From contig WGEM01000519.1 of assembly GCA_015492755.1 (NCBI GenBank), forward strand, positions 1-10,848: 10,848 nucleotides of DNA, given 5' to 3'. Of this stretch, positions 1 through 7,231 are shown in pieces (the first letter of the stretch is position 1; the number at the start of each line of letters is the position of its first letter). The DNA is from Gemmatimonadota bacterium. GTDB lineage: Bacteria > Gemmatimonadota > Gemmatimonadetes > Longimicrobiales > Gaopeijiaceae. Both the position numbers and the translations under genes were made by a program. A model generated the notes under the pieces. The model saw only the letters and a program-made list of their open reading frames with translations. It was not told where the DNA came from and did not search any database.

Positions 1-94
1 AGCGCCGACGAGGCGTAGCAGCGCTACGGCGAGGAGAAGCGACGATGGATCAACCGCGAACCCACCACGTGCCCATCCACCTGCAGGACCATGA

Positions 95-367
95 CATCGA
101 AGATTGTGGGTTGGGCGCGGCACGGCCCCGCCTCCGTCGTTGGCGCTCCTGGACGTAACTGGGCTACGCCGTCGTCGCGCCGCCCAGGATTCGGGGCCGT
201 GGCACGCCCAACGCGGCCCGCTCTCTTACTCGGACAGGCTCCTAGGCGACAACACCGAACTCGGAGGCAACGTCGGTGGCGCATACGTCCGCTGGAACTT
301 CTTCGTCGACGCGTCCGTGACGGCGGGGGACGAACTCTGGGTGGACGGCGGGCGGTTGGTCCGCTGA
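95..367 (+). pseudogene. Possible truncated coding remnant, unrecognised
   Basis: An open frame runs from just after a TGA at 92-94 to a TGA at 365-367, with only a TTG (104) as a possible start and no Shine-Dalgarno before it. The last 44 or so codons use mostly G or C in the third position, as the real genes here do, and encode a plausible beta-rich tail ending in VDGGRLVR. The first part is Arg/Pro-rich and looks non-coding. It may be the 3' end of a gene whose 5' part was lost or frameshifted, or simply a chance open frame. I recognise no family. It converges on the response regulator gene, with 16 bases between the two stops. The rest of 1-383 shows nothing else convincing: a 37-codon frame from ATG 45 with a GGAGAAG upstream, and a short minus-strand frame, both without recognisable products. 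Confidence 0.25.
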
Positions 368-383
368 GCGACCCGGCCCCTCC

Positions 384-1013
384 TCAGACCCAGCCGCGGT
401 CGCGGGCCAGGAGTGAGAGCTGCACGCGGTTGGCCACCTCCAGCTTCCGGAAAACGCTGTGCAGATGCAGCTTCACGGTGCTCTGTGCGATGCCCAGCGC
501 CGCGGCCGCCCGCTTGTTCGAAGCCCCGTTCGCCACCAGGCGTACCACGTCCATCTCGCGCTCCGTCAGTCCGGAGCCGTCCCTGTCGTGCTCATCGGAC
601 ATATGGGCCACCGCCCTGCTGGCCAGCTCCGGAGGGATCCATCGCTCTCCCGCCGCCACCGCCCGGATGGCGTCCAGGAGCACCGAGGGTGCGGCTTCCT
701 TCAGCACGATCCCGTCGACGGCGGCCTCGAGGCATCGCACGACGACGCCATCGGAGAGTGTCGCCGCCAGGATCACCGTGGGGGGGGCGACGCCCTCCTC
801 CCGCAGCGCCTCGTACGCCTGCAGGCCGCCGCACCGCGGCATGGACATGTCGGTCACCAGGACGTCAGGCCGGAGCTCCTTCACCGCTTCCTGCACCTCC
901 AGGCCATCCGCACAGGTACCGCACACCTCCACGTCCGCCTCCAGCGAGAGGAGCGCTTTCAGACCCTCAAGAACGACGGAGTGATCGTCGGCGATCATCA
1001 CGCGAAGCGTCAT
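384..1013 (-). CDS. NarL/FixJ-family response regulator (REC + LuxR HTH)
   Basis: This 209-residue transcription factor is phosphorylated by a partner histidine kinase, almost certainly the one encoded immediately upstream. The receiver domain spans about residues 3-120: acidic pair D9-D10, phospho-acceptor D55 (in VTDMSMP) and the conserved K105 (in VLKE). A LuxR/GerE-type DNA-binding domain covers about 149-209, starting LTERE and carrying the STVKLHLHSVFRKL recognition helix region. At the position where CheY-like receivers have the switch Ser/Thr, this protein appears to have A83 (VILAAT), aligned by counting back from K105 against NarL. The ATG start overlaps the kinase stop as ATGA (1010-1013) and has a strong GAGGGAGG ribosome site 3 bases upstream, inside the kinase gene. 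Target genes cannot be told from the sequence. Family assignment is secure; the specific role is unknown. Confidence 0.96.
   Translation of the reverse strand: MTLRVMIADDHSVVLEGLKALLSLEADVEVCGTCADGLEVQEAVKELRPDVLVTDMSMPRCGGLQAYEALREEGVAPPTVILAATLSDGVVVRCLEAAVDGIVLKEAAPSVLLDAIRAVAAGERWIPPELASRAVAHMSDEHDRDGSGLTEREMDVVRLVANGASNKRAAAALGIAQSTVKLHLHSVFRKLEVANRVQLSLLARDRGWV
1010..1013 (-). promoter_or_regulatory. ATGA stop-start overlap coupling kinase and regulator
   Basis: On the minus strand the kinase TGA (1012-1010) and the regulator ATG (1013-1011) share bases as ATGA. A GGGAGG lies just upstream. This arrangement usually gives translational coupling and balanced production of the two partners. 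Confidence 0.85.
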
Positions 1014-2080
1014 GGTCCTCCCTCACCATCCAGCGGGAGCCGGATCGTCACCCGCGCCCCGTTCCGGGCGGACACGATGTGGATGGTACCGCCCGCTTCC
1101 GCCACCCGATGCTTCAGGCTCAGCGGACCCAGGCGCCGGCGGCGGAGCATCTCGTCGGTGAACTCCCCCAGGAAGGGAAAACCCGTGCCGTCATCCTTCA
1201 CCGTGATCACCAGCGTGCCGTCCTTCACCGCCAGTTCGATCGTAATGCGTTTCGCCTCGCCGTGGCGCGCCGCGTTCACCGCCGCTTCCTGCACGATGCG
1301 CAGCACCCGGCGGGTCGCTTCCTGCCCCACCGCCAAGGAACCGCGAACGCGGGCCTGAGCGTCCACATTCCACATGACGCCCACACGCGCAAGCAGTGCC
1401 TCGATCCGGTCCTTCAGCGTCCGGGGATCGTCCGGTCCCGCAGACAGGCCCTCCTTCACCTCATCCACGTAGAGTCGGAGCGCCCGCTGCTCGGCCTCCA
1501 GGACACCCGCCAGCGACGCCAGGATCCCATCCACCTTGTCCGGATCGGTGCCCTGCAACTTGCGCGCCGCGGCGATCTGCAGACCGGCGGCCGTGAGCGT
1601 CTGCAGCACACCGTCGTGAAGCTCCATGGCGGTGCGAAGGCGTAGCTCCGCCGCCTCCCGGAGAAGCTCGGCTCGCCTGCGCTCCCGCTGTCGCCGCGCA
1701 TCGCGCCCGATGCCGTACATGCGGCCGTCCTCCGACGAGGTGAGCGACCACCGCAGCGGGACCCACGATCCGTCCGCGGCCAGCACCCGCGCTTCGAAGC
1801 CTGCCTCCCTGCCGTCTTCATCCGACGCACGCAGGCCGTCGAGAATCCCGGCGCGATCCTCGGGATGCACCCACGACAGCGCTCGGGTGCTCAGGATGGC
1901 CTCCACCGAATGACCCAGCATGCGTTCCGCCGCCGGATTGACCAGAAGTACCCGACCCCATCGGTCCACCACCAACATCAGGTCCTGAGCGTGCTGGAAG
2001 AGCCGGGCGAGGCGCACCTCGGTCCGCTCGCCTTCGGGAGGCGAGGACGAGTGCGGCGGCGCAGTCAGTACCGGACGCAC
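1010..2080 (-). CDS. PAS-domain sensor histidine kinase, HisKA_3 (NarX/DegS-like) type
   Basis: This is a soluble 356-residue kinase with no transmembrane segment. A single PAS domain lies at about residues 22-128 (FQHAQDLMLVVD, then NPAAERMLG and WVHPEDR). A short linker helix leads to the HisKA_3 dimerisation/phosphotransfer segment with ELHDGVLQTL, phospho-acceptor H155. A compact HATPase_c domain follows, with N-box EAAVNAARH (N269), ATP-lid motif DDGTGF (295-300), and LSLKHRVAEAGG in place of the usual LxxMxERxxxLGG. It should phosphorylate the response regulator whose gene overlaps it by 4 bases. The first start after an in-frame TGA pair is GTG at 2080, which has no Shine-Dalgarno and sits against a GC hairpin (2082-2097). 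An in-frame GTG at 2017, 21 codons in, has an AAGGCGAG upstream and would leave the PAS intact. The PAS ligand is unknown; a cytosolic redox or small-molecule cue is an inference. Confidence 0.94.
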   Translation of the reverse strand: MRPVLTAPPHSSSPPEGERTEVRLARLFQHAQDLMLVVDRWGRVLLVNPAAERMLGHSVEAILSTRALSWVHPEDRAGILDGLRASDEDGREAGFEARVLAADGSWVPLRWSLTSSEDGRMYGIGRDARRQRERRRAELLREAAELRLRTAMELHDGVLQTLTAAGLQIAAARKLQGTDPDKVDGILASLAGVLEAEQRALRLYVDEVKEGLSAGPDDPRTLKDRIEALLARVGVMWNVDAQARVRGSLAVGQEATRRVLRIVQEAAVNAARHGEAKRITIELAVKDGTLVITVKDDGTGFPFLGEFTDEMLRRRRLGPLSLKHRVAEAGGTIHIVSARNGARVTIRLPLDGEGGP

Positions 2081-2081
2081 G

Positions 2082-2097
2082 CCGCCGTCAGCGGCGG
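2082..2097 (-). other. GC hairpin abutting the kinase GTG start
   Basis: CCGCCG (2082-2087), loop TCAG, CGGCGG (2092-2097) forms a six-pair GC stem ending 1 base before the annotated GTG. It would occlude ribosome loading at that codon, so either it regulates initiation or the true start is the downstream GTG at 2017. The rest of the 2081-2220 gap shows no promoter or terminator I would defend. Confidence 0.45.
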
Positions 2098-2220
2098 GAA
2101 GAACGGGTGGTCATCACACCCAATCATGGGACGAGTGGCGGCGTGGCGAAAGATTTCGCCGGCGACGGTGCGCGATCCGCTGTAGTCGATGGTGAGGAGG
2201 TGCCGCGCACACGCCCTCCC

Positions 2221-3405
<1,185 letters not shown>

Positions 3406-3455
3406 CGGAGCGATTCCGTGTCGTGGGTGAGTGCGACGGGTTCTGAGTCCGTAAT

Positions 3456-3833
3456 CTACCTTCCCGGGGCGTCCTCGTCGCCTCCCGGCGGCACCGCTTC
3501 CACCGCGCGGCGGTTCCGGAAGCGCATGGCGCCGTAGATGATCTCGCGCGACGCCTTGGCGCCGAGCCAGACCGCCATGAGCACCGTCCCCACCCAGCCG
3601 CCGATGACCAGGGTGGAGGGTCGGATGGCGAACCAGATGTACGCCGCCACCGCGCCGCCGAAGAGCACGCCGCCCAGCCAGCCCCACCACGACGCCCGCT
3701 CGCGCGCCCGGCGGCGGCAGGTGTCGCACCAGAGGAGGCGATCCAGATGTGCGGTGTCCTTCACCTCGAGGCAACGCACGCACGTCACCTCGTCCGGATA
3801 GCGATCCCTCCAGGTGGGACGGGAGCCGCCCAC
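3456..3833 (-). CDS. Small membrane protein with Cys4 zinc-ribbon-like head
   Basis: This is a 125-residue protein of unrecognised family. The N-terminal cytosolic-looking part holds two CxxC pairs (C18/C21 and C36/C39), spaced as in a small zinc ribbon. Next come a basic RRRARER stretch and two hydrophobic segments, about 49-70 and 74-91, joined by a short Arg-Pro turn; the C-terminus is polar and Gly/Asp-rich. By the positive-inside rule both ends probably face the cytoplasm (inference). The GTG start lies 7 bases after the isocitrate dehydrogenase stop, with TGAGG in the end of that gene as ribosome site, so translation is likely coupled. It precedes the glutaryl-CoA dehydrogenase gene by 50 bases. 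No function can be assigned. A membrane-anchored adaptor or metal-binding protein is only a possibility. Confidence 0.8.
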   Translation of the reverse strand: MGGSRPTWRDRYPDEVTCVRCLEVKDTAHLDRLLWCDTCRRRARERASWWGWLGGVLFGGAVAAYIWFAIRPSTLVIGGWVGTVLMAVWLGAKASREIIYGAMRFRNRRAVEAVPPGGDEDAPGR

Positions 3834-3840
3834 GGCTGCC

Positions 3841-4860
3841 TCAGGCCGCGCCCAGCGCGCGCACCAGCGCGTCGGTGTATTCCTGCGTCGTGGCGTTTCC
3901 GCCCATGTCCACCGTCCGGTGGGTGCCCTCCTGAATCACCGTGTCGATGGCGTCGCGGATGCGCACGGCGGTCTCCGCCTGCTCCACGTGCTCCAGCAGC
4001 ATGCACGCAGCCAGCAGGAGCGCGGTGGGGTTGGCGATGCCCTTGCCGGCGATGTCGGGGGCGGAGCCGTGCACCGCCTCGAACATGGCGGCGTCGGCGC
4101 CGATGTTGCCCGCCGGCGCGAAGCCCAGGCCGCCCACCAGCCCTGCCATGAGGTCGGAGAGGATGTCCCCGAACATGTTCTCCATCACCAGGACATCGAA
4201 GCGGTACGGATCCAGCACGAGCTGCATGGCGGTGGCGTCGATGATCCGGTCTTCCCACTCGATGTCCGGGTAGTCCTTCGCCACCTCATGCGCCACGTCC
4301 AGAAAGAGTCCCTGCGTGTACTTGAGGATGTTGGCCTTATGGGCCAGCGTCACCTTCTTCCGGCCGCGGCTGCGGGCGTACTCGAAGGCGTAACGCGAGA
4401 TGCGCTCCGCGCCGTAGCGGGTGATGATCATCACCGACTCCGCCGCCGCCCGGGAATCGCCCTGCATCCCGATGTAGTGCTCCACGCCCACGTAGAGCCC
4501 TTCGGTGTTCTCGCGGATGAGCACCAGGTCGATGTCCTCGTAGCGGCCGCCGGGCACCAGCGTGCGCACCGGGCGCACGTTGGCGTAGAGGTCGAAGGTC
4601 TTGCGGAGCTCCACGTTGATGGAGCGGAAGCCCGAACCCGAGGGCGTGGTGAGGGGCCCCTTGAGGATGACGCGGTTCCGCTCCGCCGACTCCAGCGTGG
4701 CCCGGGGCAGCGGGTTGCGCTGCTCCTGGAGCGCGACGAGCCCGGCCTGCTGAATGTCGTACTCCAGATCGGCGCCCGCCGCCCGGAGCACCGTGAGCGT
4801 GGCGTCTGTGACCTCCGGCCCGATGCCGTCGCCGGGAATCACGGTGATGGTCCTGGTCAT
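3841..4860 (-). CDS. NAD-type isocitrate dehydrogenase (isocitrate/isopropylmalate dehydrogenase family)
   Basis: This 339-residue beta-decarboxylating dehydrogenase most probably converts isocitrate to 2-oxoglutarate with NAD+. The N-terminus is [13 protein letters not shown]. The substrate loop [14 protein letters not shown] has S80 and N82, the isocitrate pattern, in place of the Leu-rich loop of isopropylmalate dehydrogenases. R86, R96 and R116 should bind the carboxylates, Y123 (GLYVGVEH) and K175 (HKANI) are the catalytic pair, and D208, D232 and D236 bind Mg2+. [16 protein letters not shown] matches the NAD-preferring form and lacks the Lys/Tyr pair of NADP enzymes. Whole-length resemblance is to mitochondrial IDH3 subunits. 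The ATG start is 5 bases from the upstream lipoprotein stop with no clear Shine-Dalgarno. Homoisocitrate or 3-isopropylmalate as substrate is less likely given the S80/N82 loop. Confidence 0.88.
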   Translation of the reverse strand: MTRTITVIPGDGIGPEVTDATLTVLRAAGADLEYDIQQAGLVALQEQRNPLPRATLESAERNRVILKGPLTTPSGSGFRSINVELRKTFDLYANVRPVRTLVPGGRYEDIDLVLIRENTEGLYVGVEHYIGMQGDSRAAAESVMIITRYGAERISRYAFEYARSRGRKKVTLAHKANILKYTQGLFLDVAHEVAKDYPDIEWEDRIIDATAMQLVLDPYRFDVLVMENMFGDILSDLMAGLVGGLGFAPAGNIGADAAMFEAVHGSAPDIAGKGIANPTALLLAACMLLEHVEQAETAVRIRDAIDTVIQEGTHRTVDMGGNATTQEYTDALVRALGAA

Positions 4861-4865
4861 GATCG

Positions 4866-5366
4866 TCAGCGTTTTCGGATATATCGTGGGTTGTATTCGT
4901 ACTCGGCGTGCCGCTCACCCCAGCGCACCAGATCTTCGATGAGGGTGACCCGCTTCGTGCCCTGGAGGCGAGCCTTCCCCGCGATGTTCAGCGCGCGGCG
5001 CCAGAGGATATCGTTCATCTCCTCCCGGGTGAGGAGCGCCCGCGCCACCTCCGTGTGACCCACTTCGGTGACGACACGCACCGCCGCCAGCCCCGGGTAG
5101 TCCTGAAAGAGCCGCTGCGTCTCCTCCGAGAAGAGGAAGAAGTACGGCCCGGACTTGGCCCAGAGTGTGCCGCCGCGCTGCAGGAGTTCAGGGTCCTGAG
5201 AGACGTGGATCGTGGCCACGTTCCCGCGTACCTCCGCCTCCAGGCGGCCGTCATAGGTGTAGTAGGACTCCACGTCCTCCGGCGTGGGGATGGCAAGCTC
5301 CGTCCGGATCTCACACGCCCCCAGCGCCAGCAGCGCCACCACGCCCCATCCCCATCTATGGTGCAT
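4866..5366 (-). CDS. Putative lipoprotein, unknown function
   Basis: This is a 166-residue exported protein. The ATG at 5366 gives a textbook lipoprotein signal: basic MHHRWGW, a hydrophobic core, and lipobox LGAC with C18 as the acylated residue. GAGTGAGG lies just upstream. An in-frame start further out (5417) would bury this signal under 17 polar residues, so I reject it. The mature part is mixed, with aromatic-rich patches (ESYYTYDG, GPYFFLFSEE), and ends in a basic YNPRYIRKR tail. I recognise no domain. The gene follows another lipoprotein gene by 54 bases and ends 5 bases before the isocitrate dehydrogenase gene, so the latter may depend on its translation. The sorting residue after the cysteine is Glu, which does not suggest inner-membrane retention by the E. 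coli +2 Asp rule. Confidence 0.82.
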   Translation of the reverse strand: MHHRWGWGVVALLALGACEIRTELAIPTPEDVESYYTYDGRLEAEVRGNVATIHVSQDPELLQRGGTLWAKSGPYFFLFSEETQRLFQDYPGLAAVRVVTEVGHTEVARALLTREEMNDILWRRALNIAGKARLQGTKRVTLIEDLVRWGERHAEYEYNPRYIRKR

Positions 5367-5420
5367 CGTCCTCACTCTTCTCGCTTCGTGTTCGTGCCTG
5401 AGCGCCCCTGCGGGCAATCC

Positions 5421-6041
5421 CTACCCCAGGTACCAGAGCAACCTTCGGGCCACTTCCTCCACCGCGGAGGCCAGAGCCCGGGGATCACCCGGCGGGTAAG
5501 CGCCTCCCTCCAGGTACCCGAACCACACCACCCGACCGGTACGCGGGTCGATGAGCGCCAGCGTGACGGTGACACGGGCCGTGCCGCCCTCGCCGGGCTC
5601 CAGCGCCGCGTGCACCGGGAGGAGCACGGCGTCGCCGTCGGTGAGCGCCGCGATCCTCCGGAGCTCCCCGTACAGCGGATCGCCCACGCGATTCACTTCG
5701 GCGGCCAGAAAGTAGGCCACGGGAAGTCCCCGGGTGCGGGCGCTCACGTTGGGCGTGCGCGCCAGCACCTCGTCGATCTCCGGCGGGAAGACCCACGAGA
5801 CGCCCCGCCCCCGGTCCTTCAGCACGAAGGCCAGCTCCGCGTCCGGGTCCCCCGGCACGCCCAGCACCTGCTGAAAGGGGAGCACCACCACCCGCCAGCC
5901 CCTGAGGTCCGGCGCGGCGCCACGCACCGTTCCGGGCTCCGGAGGCGCCGCACTGCCCCCGCCGCACGCCGCGGCAGCCAGGAGCACGAGTCCGGCGGCG
6001 GCGATTCGCCGGATTCCGTTGGGACGCGAGCCGTCCGTCAT
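5421..6041 (-). CDS. Putative lipoprotein with CsgG/LpoB-like beginning
   Basis: This is a 206-residue exported protein. An N-terminal signal (basic stretch at residues 6-12, hydrophobic 13-25) ends at an Ala-rich lipobox AAAC with C26, followed by a Gly/Ser/Pro linker. The mature part opens with GWRVVVLPFQQV, the kind of first beta strand seen in CsgG/LpoB/GNA1162-type periplasmic lipoproteins. Later it has a VTLALIDPRTGRVVWFGY strand, also typical of that fold, and a C-terminal helix (ALASAVEEVARRLLWYL). This fold call is by eye only. The ATG start has just a weak GGCGGTG upstream. It probably begins the lipoprotein-lipoprotein-idh unit, being separated from yqgE by 109 bases. Possible roles, such as outer-membrane assembly or cell-wall synthase activation, are not supported by anything else here. 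Confidence 0.8.
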   Translation of the reverse strand: MTDGSRPNGIRRIAAAGLVLLAAAACGGGSAAPPEPGTVRGAAPDLRGWRVVVLPFQQVLGVPGDPDAELAFVLKDRGRGVSWVFPPEIDEVLARTPNVSARTRGLPVAYFLAAEVNRVGDPLYGELRRIAALTDGDAVLLPVHAALEPGEGGTARVTVTLALIDPRTGRVVWFGYLEGGAYPPGDPRALASAVEEVARRLLWYLG

Positions 6042-6150
6042 GGAGCACCGCCGTTGTGAGGGTGACGTCCCGGCCCGCAGGTCCGGGGAACAGCCCTGAA
6101 AACTAGAAGGACCGGAGGATCTGCAAAGGCCGGAGCCGGCGCGCTATCGC
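6042..6150. other. 109-base gap between yqgE and the lipoprotein pair
   Basis: This is the largest gap in the middle of the minus-strand run. On the minus strand it begins with a GC-rich GCCGG..CCGGC element (about 6129-6141) followed by CTTTGC, a weak candidate for an intrinsic terminator after yqgE, but the loop would be too tight to be convincing. The AT-richer stretch around 6096-6112 could hold the lipoprotein promoter. I cannot name a clear -35/-10 pair. Confidence 0.3.
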
Positions 6151-6693
6151 TCAGTTCATGGAGGGGTCGAAGGGCACCTTCGCCATCTGGGCGTATTCCG
6201 GGCCCTTGCGCCGGAGCACCCGGCTCCAGAGGAGCTCCGGTACGTCGCTGAAGACGTCTTCGGCGCGGGCGGGCTCCACGATCCACGCGTTCTGGGCCAT
6301 CTCCGACTCCAACTGGCCGGCACCCCACCCCGCATAGCCGGCGTAGATGCGCGCCCGCAGGATGCCCCGGCGCACATCCTCGTCCACGTCGCCGGTGAGG
6401 AATCCTACCGAGTCGAAGACCGGCACGTCCGCCAGCTCCGGATGGCTGAACTCCGCCAGGAGCACACCGCTCTGAGGCTCCACCGGCCCGCCCTGGAAGA
6501 GCGGCTCGTCGGGCCCCACCAGCTCCGCCAGCGCCGGGACCGCCTCGGCCACCGTCACGTCCAGAGGTCGGTTGAGGACCACGCCCACCGCGCCGTCCTC
6601 ATCGTGCTGCGCCACCAGCACCACGGTGTGGCGGAAGTTCGGGTCGAACATCCCGCCGTGGGAGATGAGCAACTTGCCGCACAGGTTTTCCAT
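6151..6693 (-). CDS. YqgE/AlgH family protein (UPF0301)
   Basis: This is a 180-residue protein, close to the usual length of 185-190 for the family. Typical features: the N-terminal GKLLISHGGMFDPNFRHTVV, the HDEDGAVGVVLNRPL strand-turn, LFQGGPVEP, then GAGQLESEMAQNAW near the end of the core, with the ARIYAGYAGWG motif just before it. The biochemical role of YqgE/AlgH is unsettled. In Pseudomonas, AlgH was linked to alginate regulation, but the family is widespread in bacteria that make no alginate. The ATG start is well supported by GAGGGGGTAGGGAGC directly upstream. It lies 51 bases after msrB, so both may be read from one transcript. Confidence 0.93.
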   Translation of the reverse strand: MENLCGKLLISHGGMFDPNFRHTVVLVAQHDEDGAVGVVLNRPLDVTVAEAVPALAELVGPDEPLFQGGPVEPQSGVLLAEFSHPELADVPVFDSVGFLTGDVDEDVRRGILRARIYAGYAGWGAGQLESEMAQNAWIVEPARAEDVFSDVPELLWSRVLRRKGPEYAQMAKVPFDPSMN

Positions 6694-6744
6694 GCTCCCT
6701 ACCCCCTCGCGGGCCGATGGCTGCCCGTGCGGGGCACCCGGCCC

Positions 6745-7209
6745 TCAGTCGTCGGCGCCAGCCTCCCCATCTCCGTCCTCGGCGCCGTCTTCCGGCTCCA
6801 GCTCCAGCGCCGCGGAGTTCACGCAGTACCGCAGCCCCGTAGGCTCCGGCCCGTCGGGGAAGACGTGCCCCAGGTGACCCCCGCAGCGGGCGCAGTGCAC
6901 CTCCGTGCGCACCATGAAGTGGCTCGTGTCCACCTCCGTCTCCACCACCGCGGGGTCCACAGGTGCCCAGAAGGACGGCCACCCCGAACCCGAGTCGTAC
7001 TTCGTATCGGAGCGGAAGAGCGGCGCACCGCACCCCCTGCAGCGGTACAGGCCCCGTCGCTTTTCGTTCCAGTATCGTCCCGTGAACGCCCGCTCCGTGC
7101 CCTTGCGGCGGAGGATCTCGTAGGCCTCCTCGTCCAGGAAGGCGCGCCACTCCTCTTCGGTGTTCGGGAGCGGCCGCTCCGGGGTGTCGGGACGGGGATC
7201 TTCGCTCAT
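6745..7209 (-). CDS. msrB: Peptide methionine-(R)-S-oxide reductase MsrB
   Basis: This 154-residue enzyme reduces the R epimer of methionine sulfoxide in oxidised proteins. Zn2+ is held by C57/C60 (CRGC) and C106/C109 (CARC). The catalytic cysteine is C129 in [11 protein letters not shown], with [10 protein letters not shown] and GWPSFW lining the active site. The position that is the resolving cysteine in many MsrBs (SGCGWPSF in E. coli) is Ser here (SGSGWPSF, S75), so the sulfenic acid must be resolved another way. The C-terminus adds an unusual acidic tail ([17 protein letters not shown]). I chose the ATG at 7209, which gives the normal N-terminus and falls 22 bases after the cyclase stop. 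An ATG at 7275 would overlap the cyclase gene and add 22 unrelated residues. The ribosome site is weak. Confidence 0.95.
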   Translation of the reverse strand: MSEDPRPDTPERPLPNTEEEWRAFLDEEAYEILRRKGTERAFTGRYWNEKRRGLYRCRGCGAPLFRSDTKYDSGSGWPSFWAPVDPAVVETEVDTSHFMVRTEVHCARCGGHLGHVFPDGPEPTGLRYCVNSAALELEPEDGAEDGDGEAGADD

Positions 7210-7231
7210 GGCTGGACGCTCGGTGGAATGG

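Noticed and set aside
413..1645. Plus-strand open frames over the two-component genes, up to 410 codons
   Set aside because: Pro/Arg/Ala-rich products opposite a clear kinase/regulator pair.
2168..2210. Inverted repeat GTGCGCG ... CGCGCAC between kinase and gcdH genes
   Set aside because: Seven-base arms of simple GC-rich sequence with a 29-base spacer are expected by chance here, and no T-run follows to make a terminator.
3406..3783. N-terminal extension of the glutaryl-CoA dehydrogenase-like gene to 3783
   Set aside because: It would overlap the zinc-ribbon membrane protein gene, and the extra residues are Arg/Gly-rich with no family match; ATG 3405 fits the normal N-terminus.
3814..5058. 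414-codon plus-strand open frame
   Set aside because: Antisense to the isocitrate dehydrogenase gene, whose catalytic residues are all intact on the minus strand.
4908..6059. 383-codon plus-strand open frame
   Set aside because: Antisense to the two lipoprotein genes, which have proper signal peptides; this frame has none and no domain.
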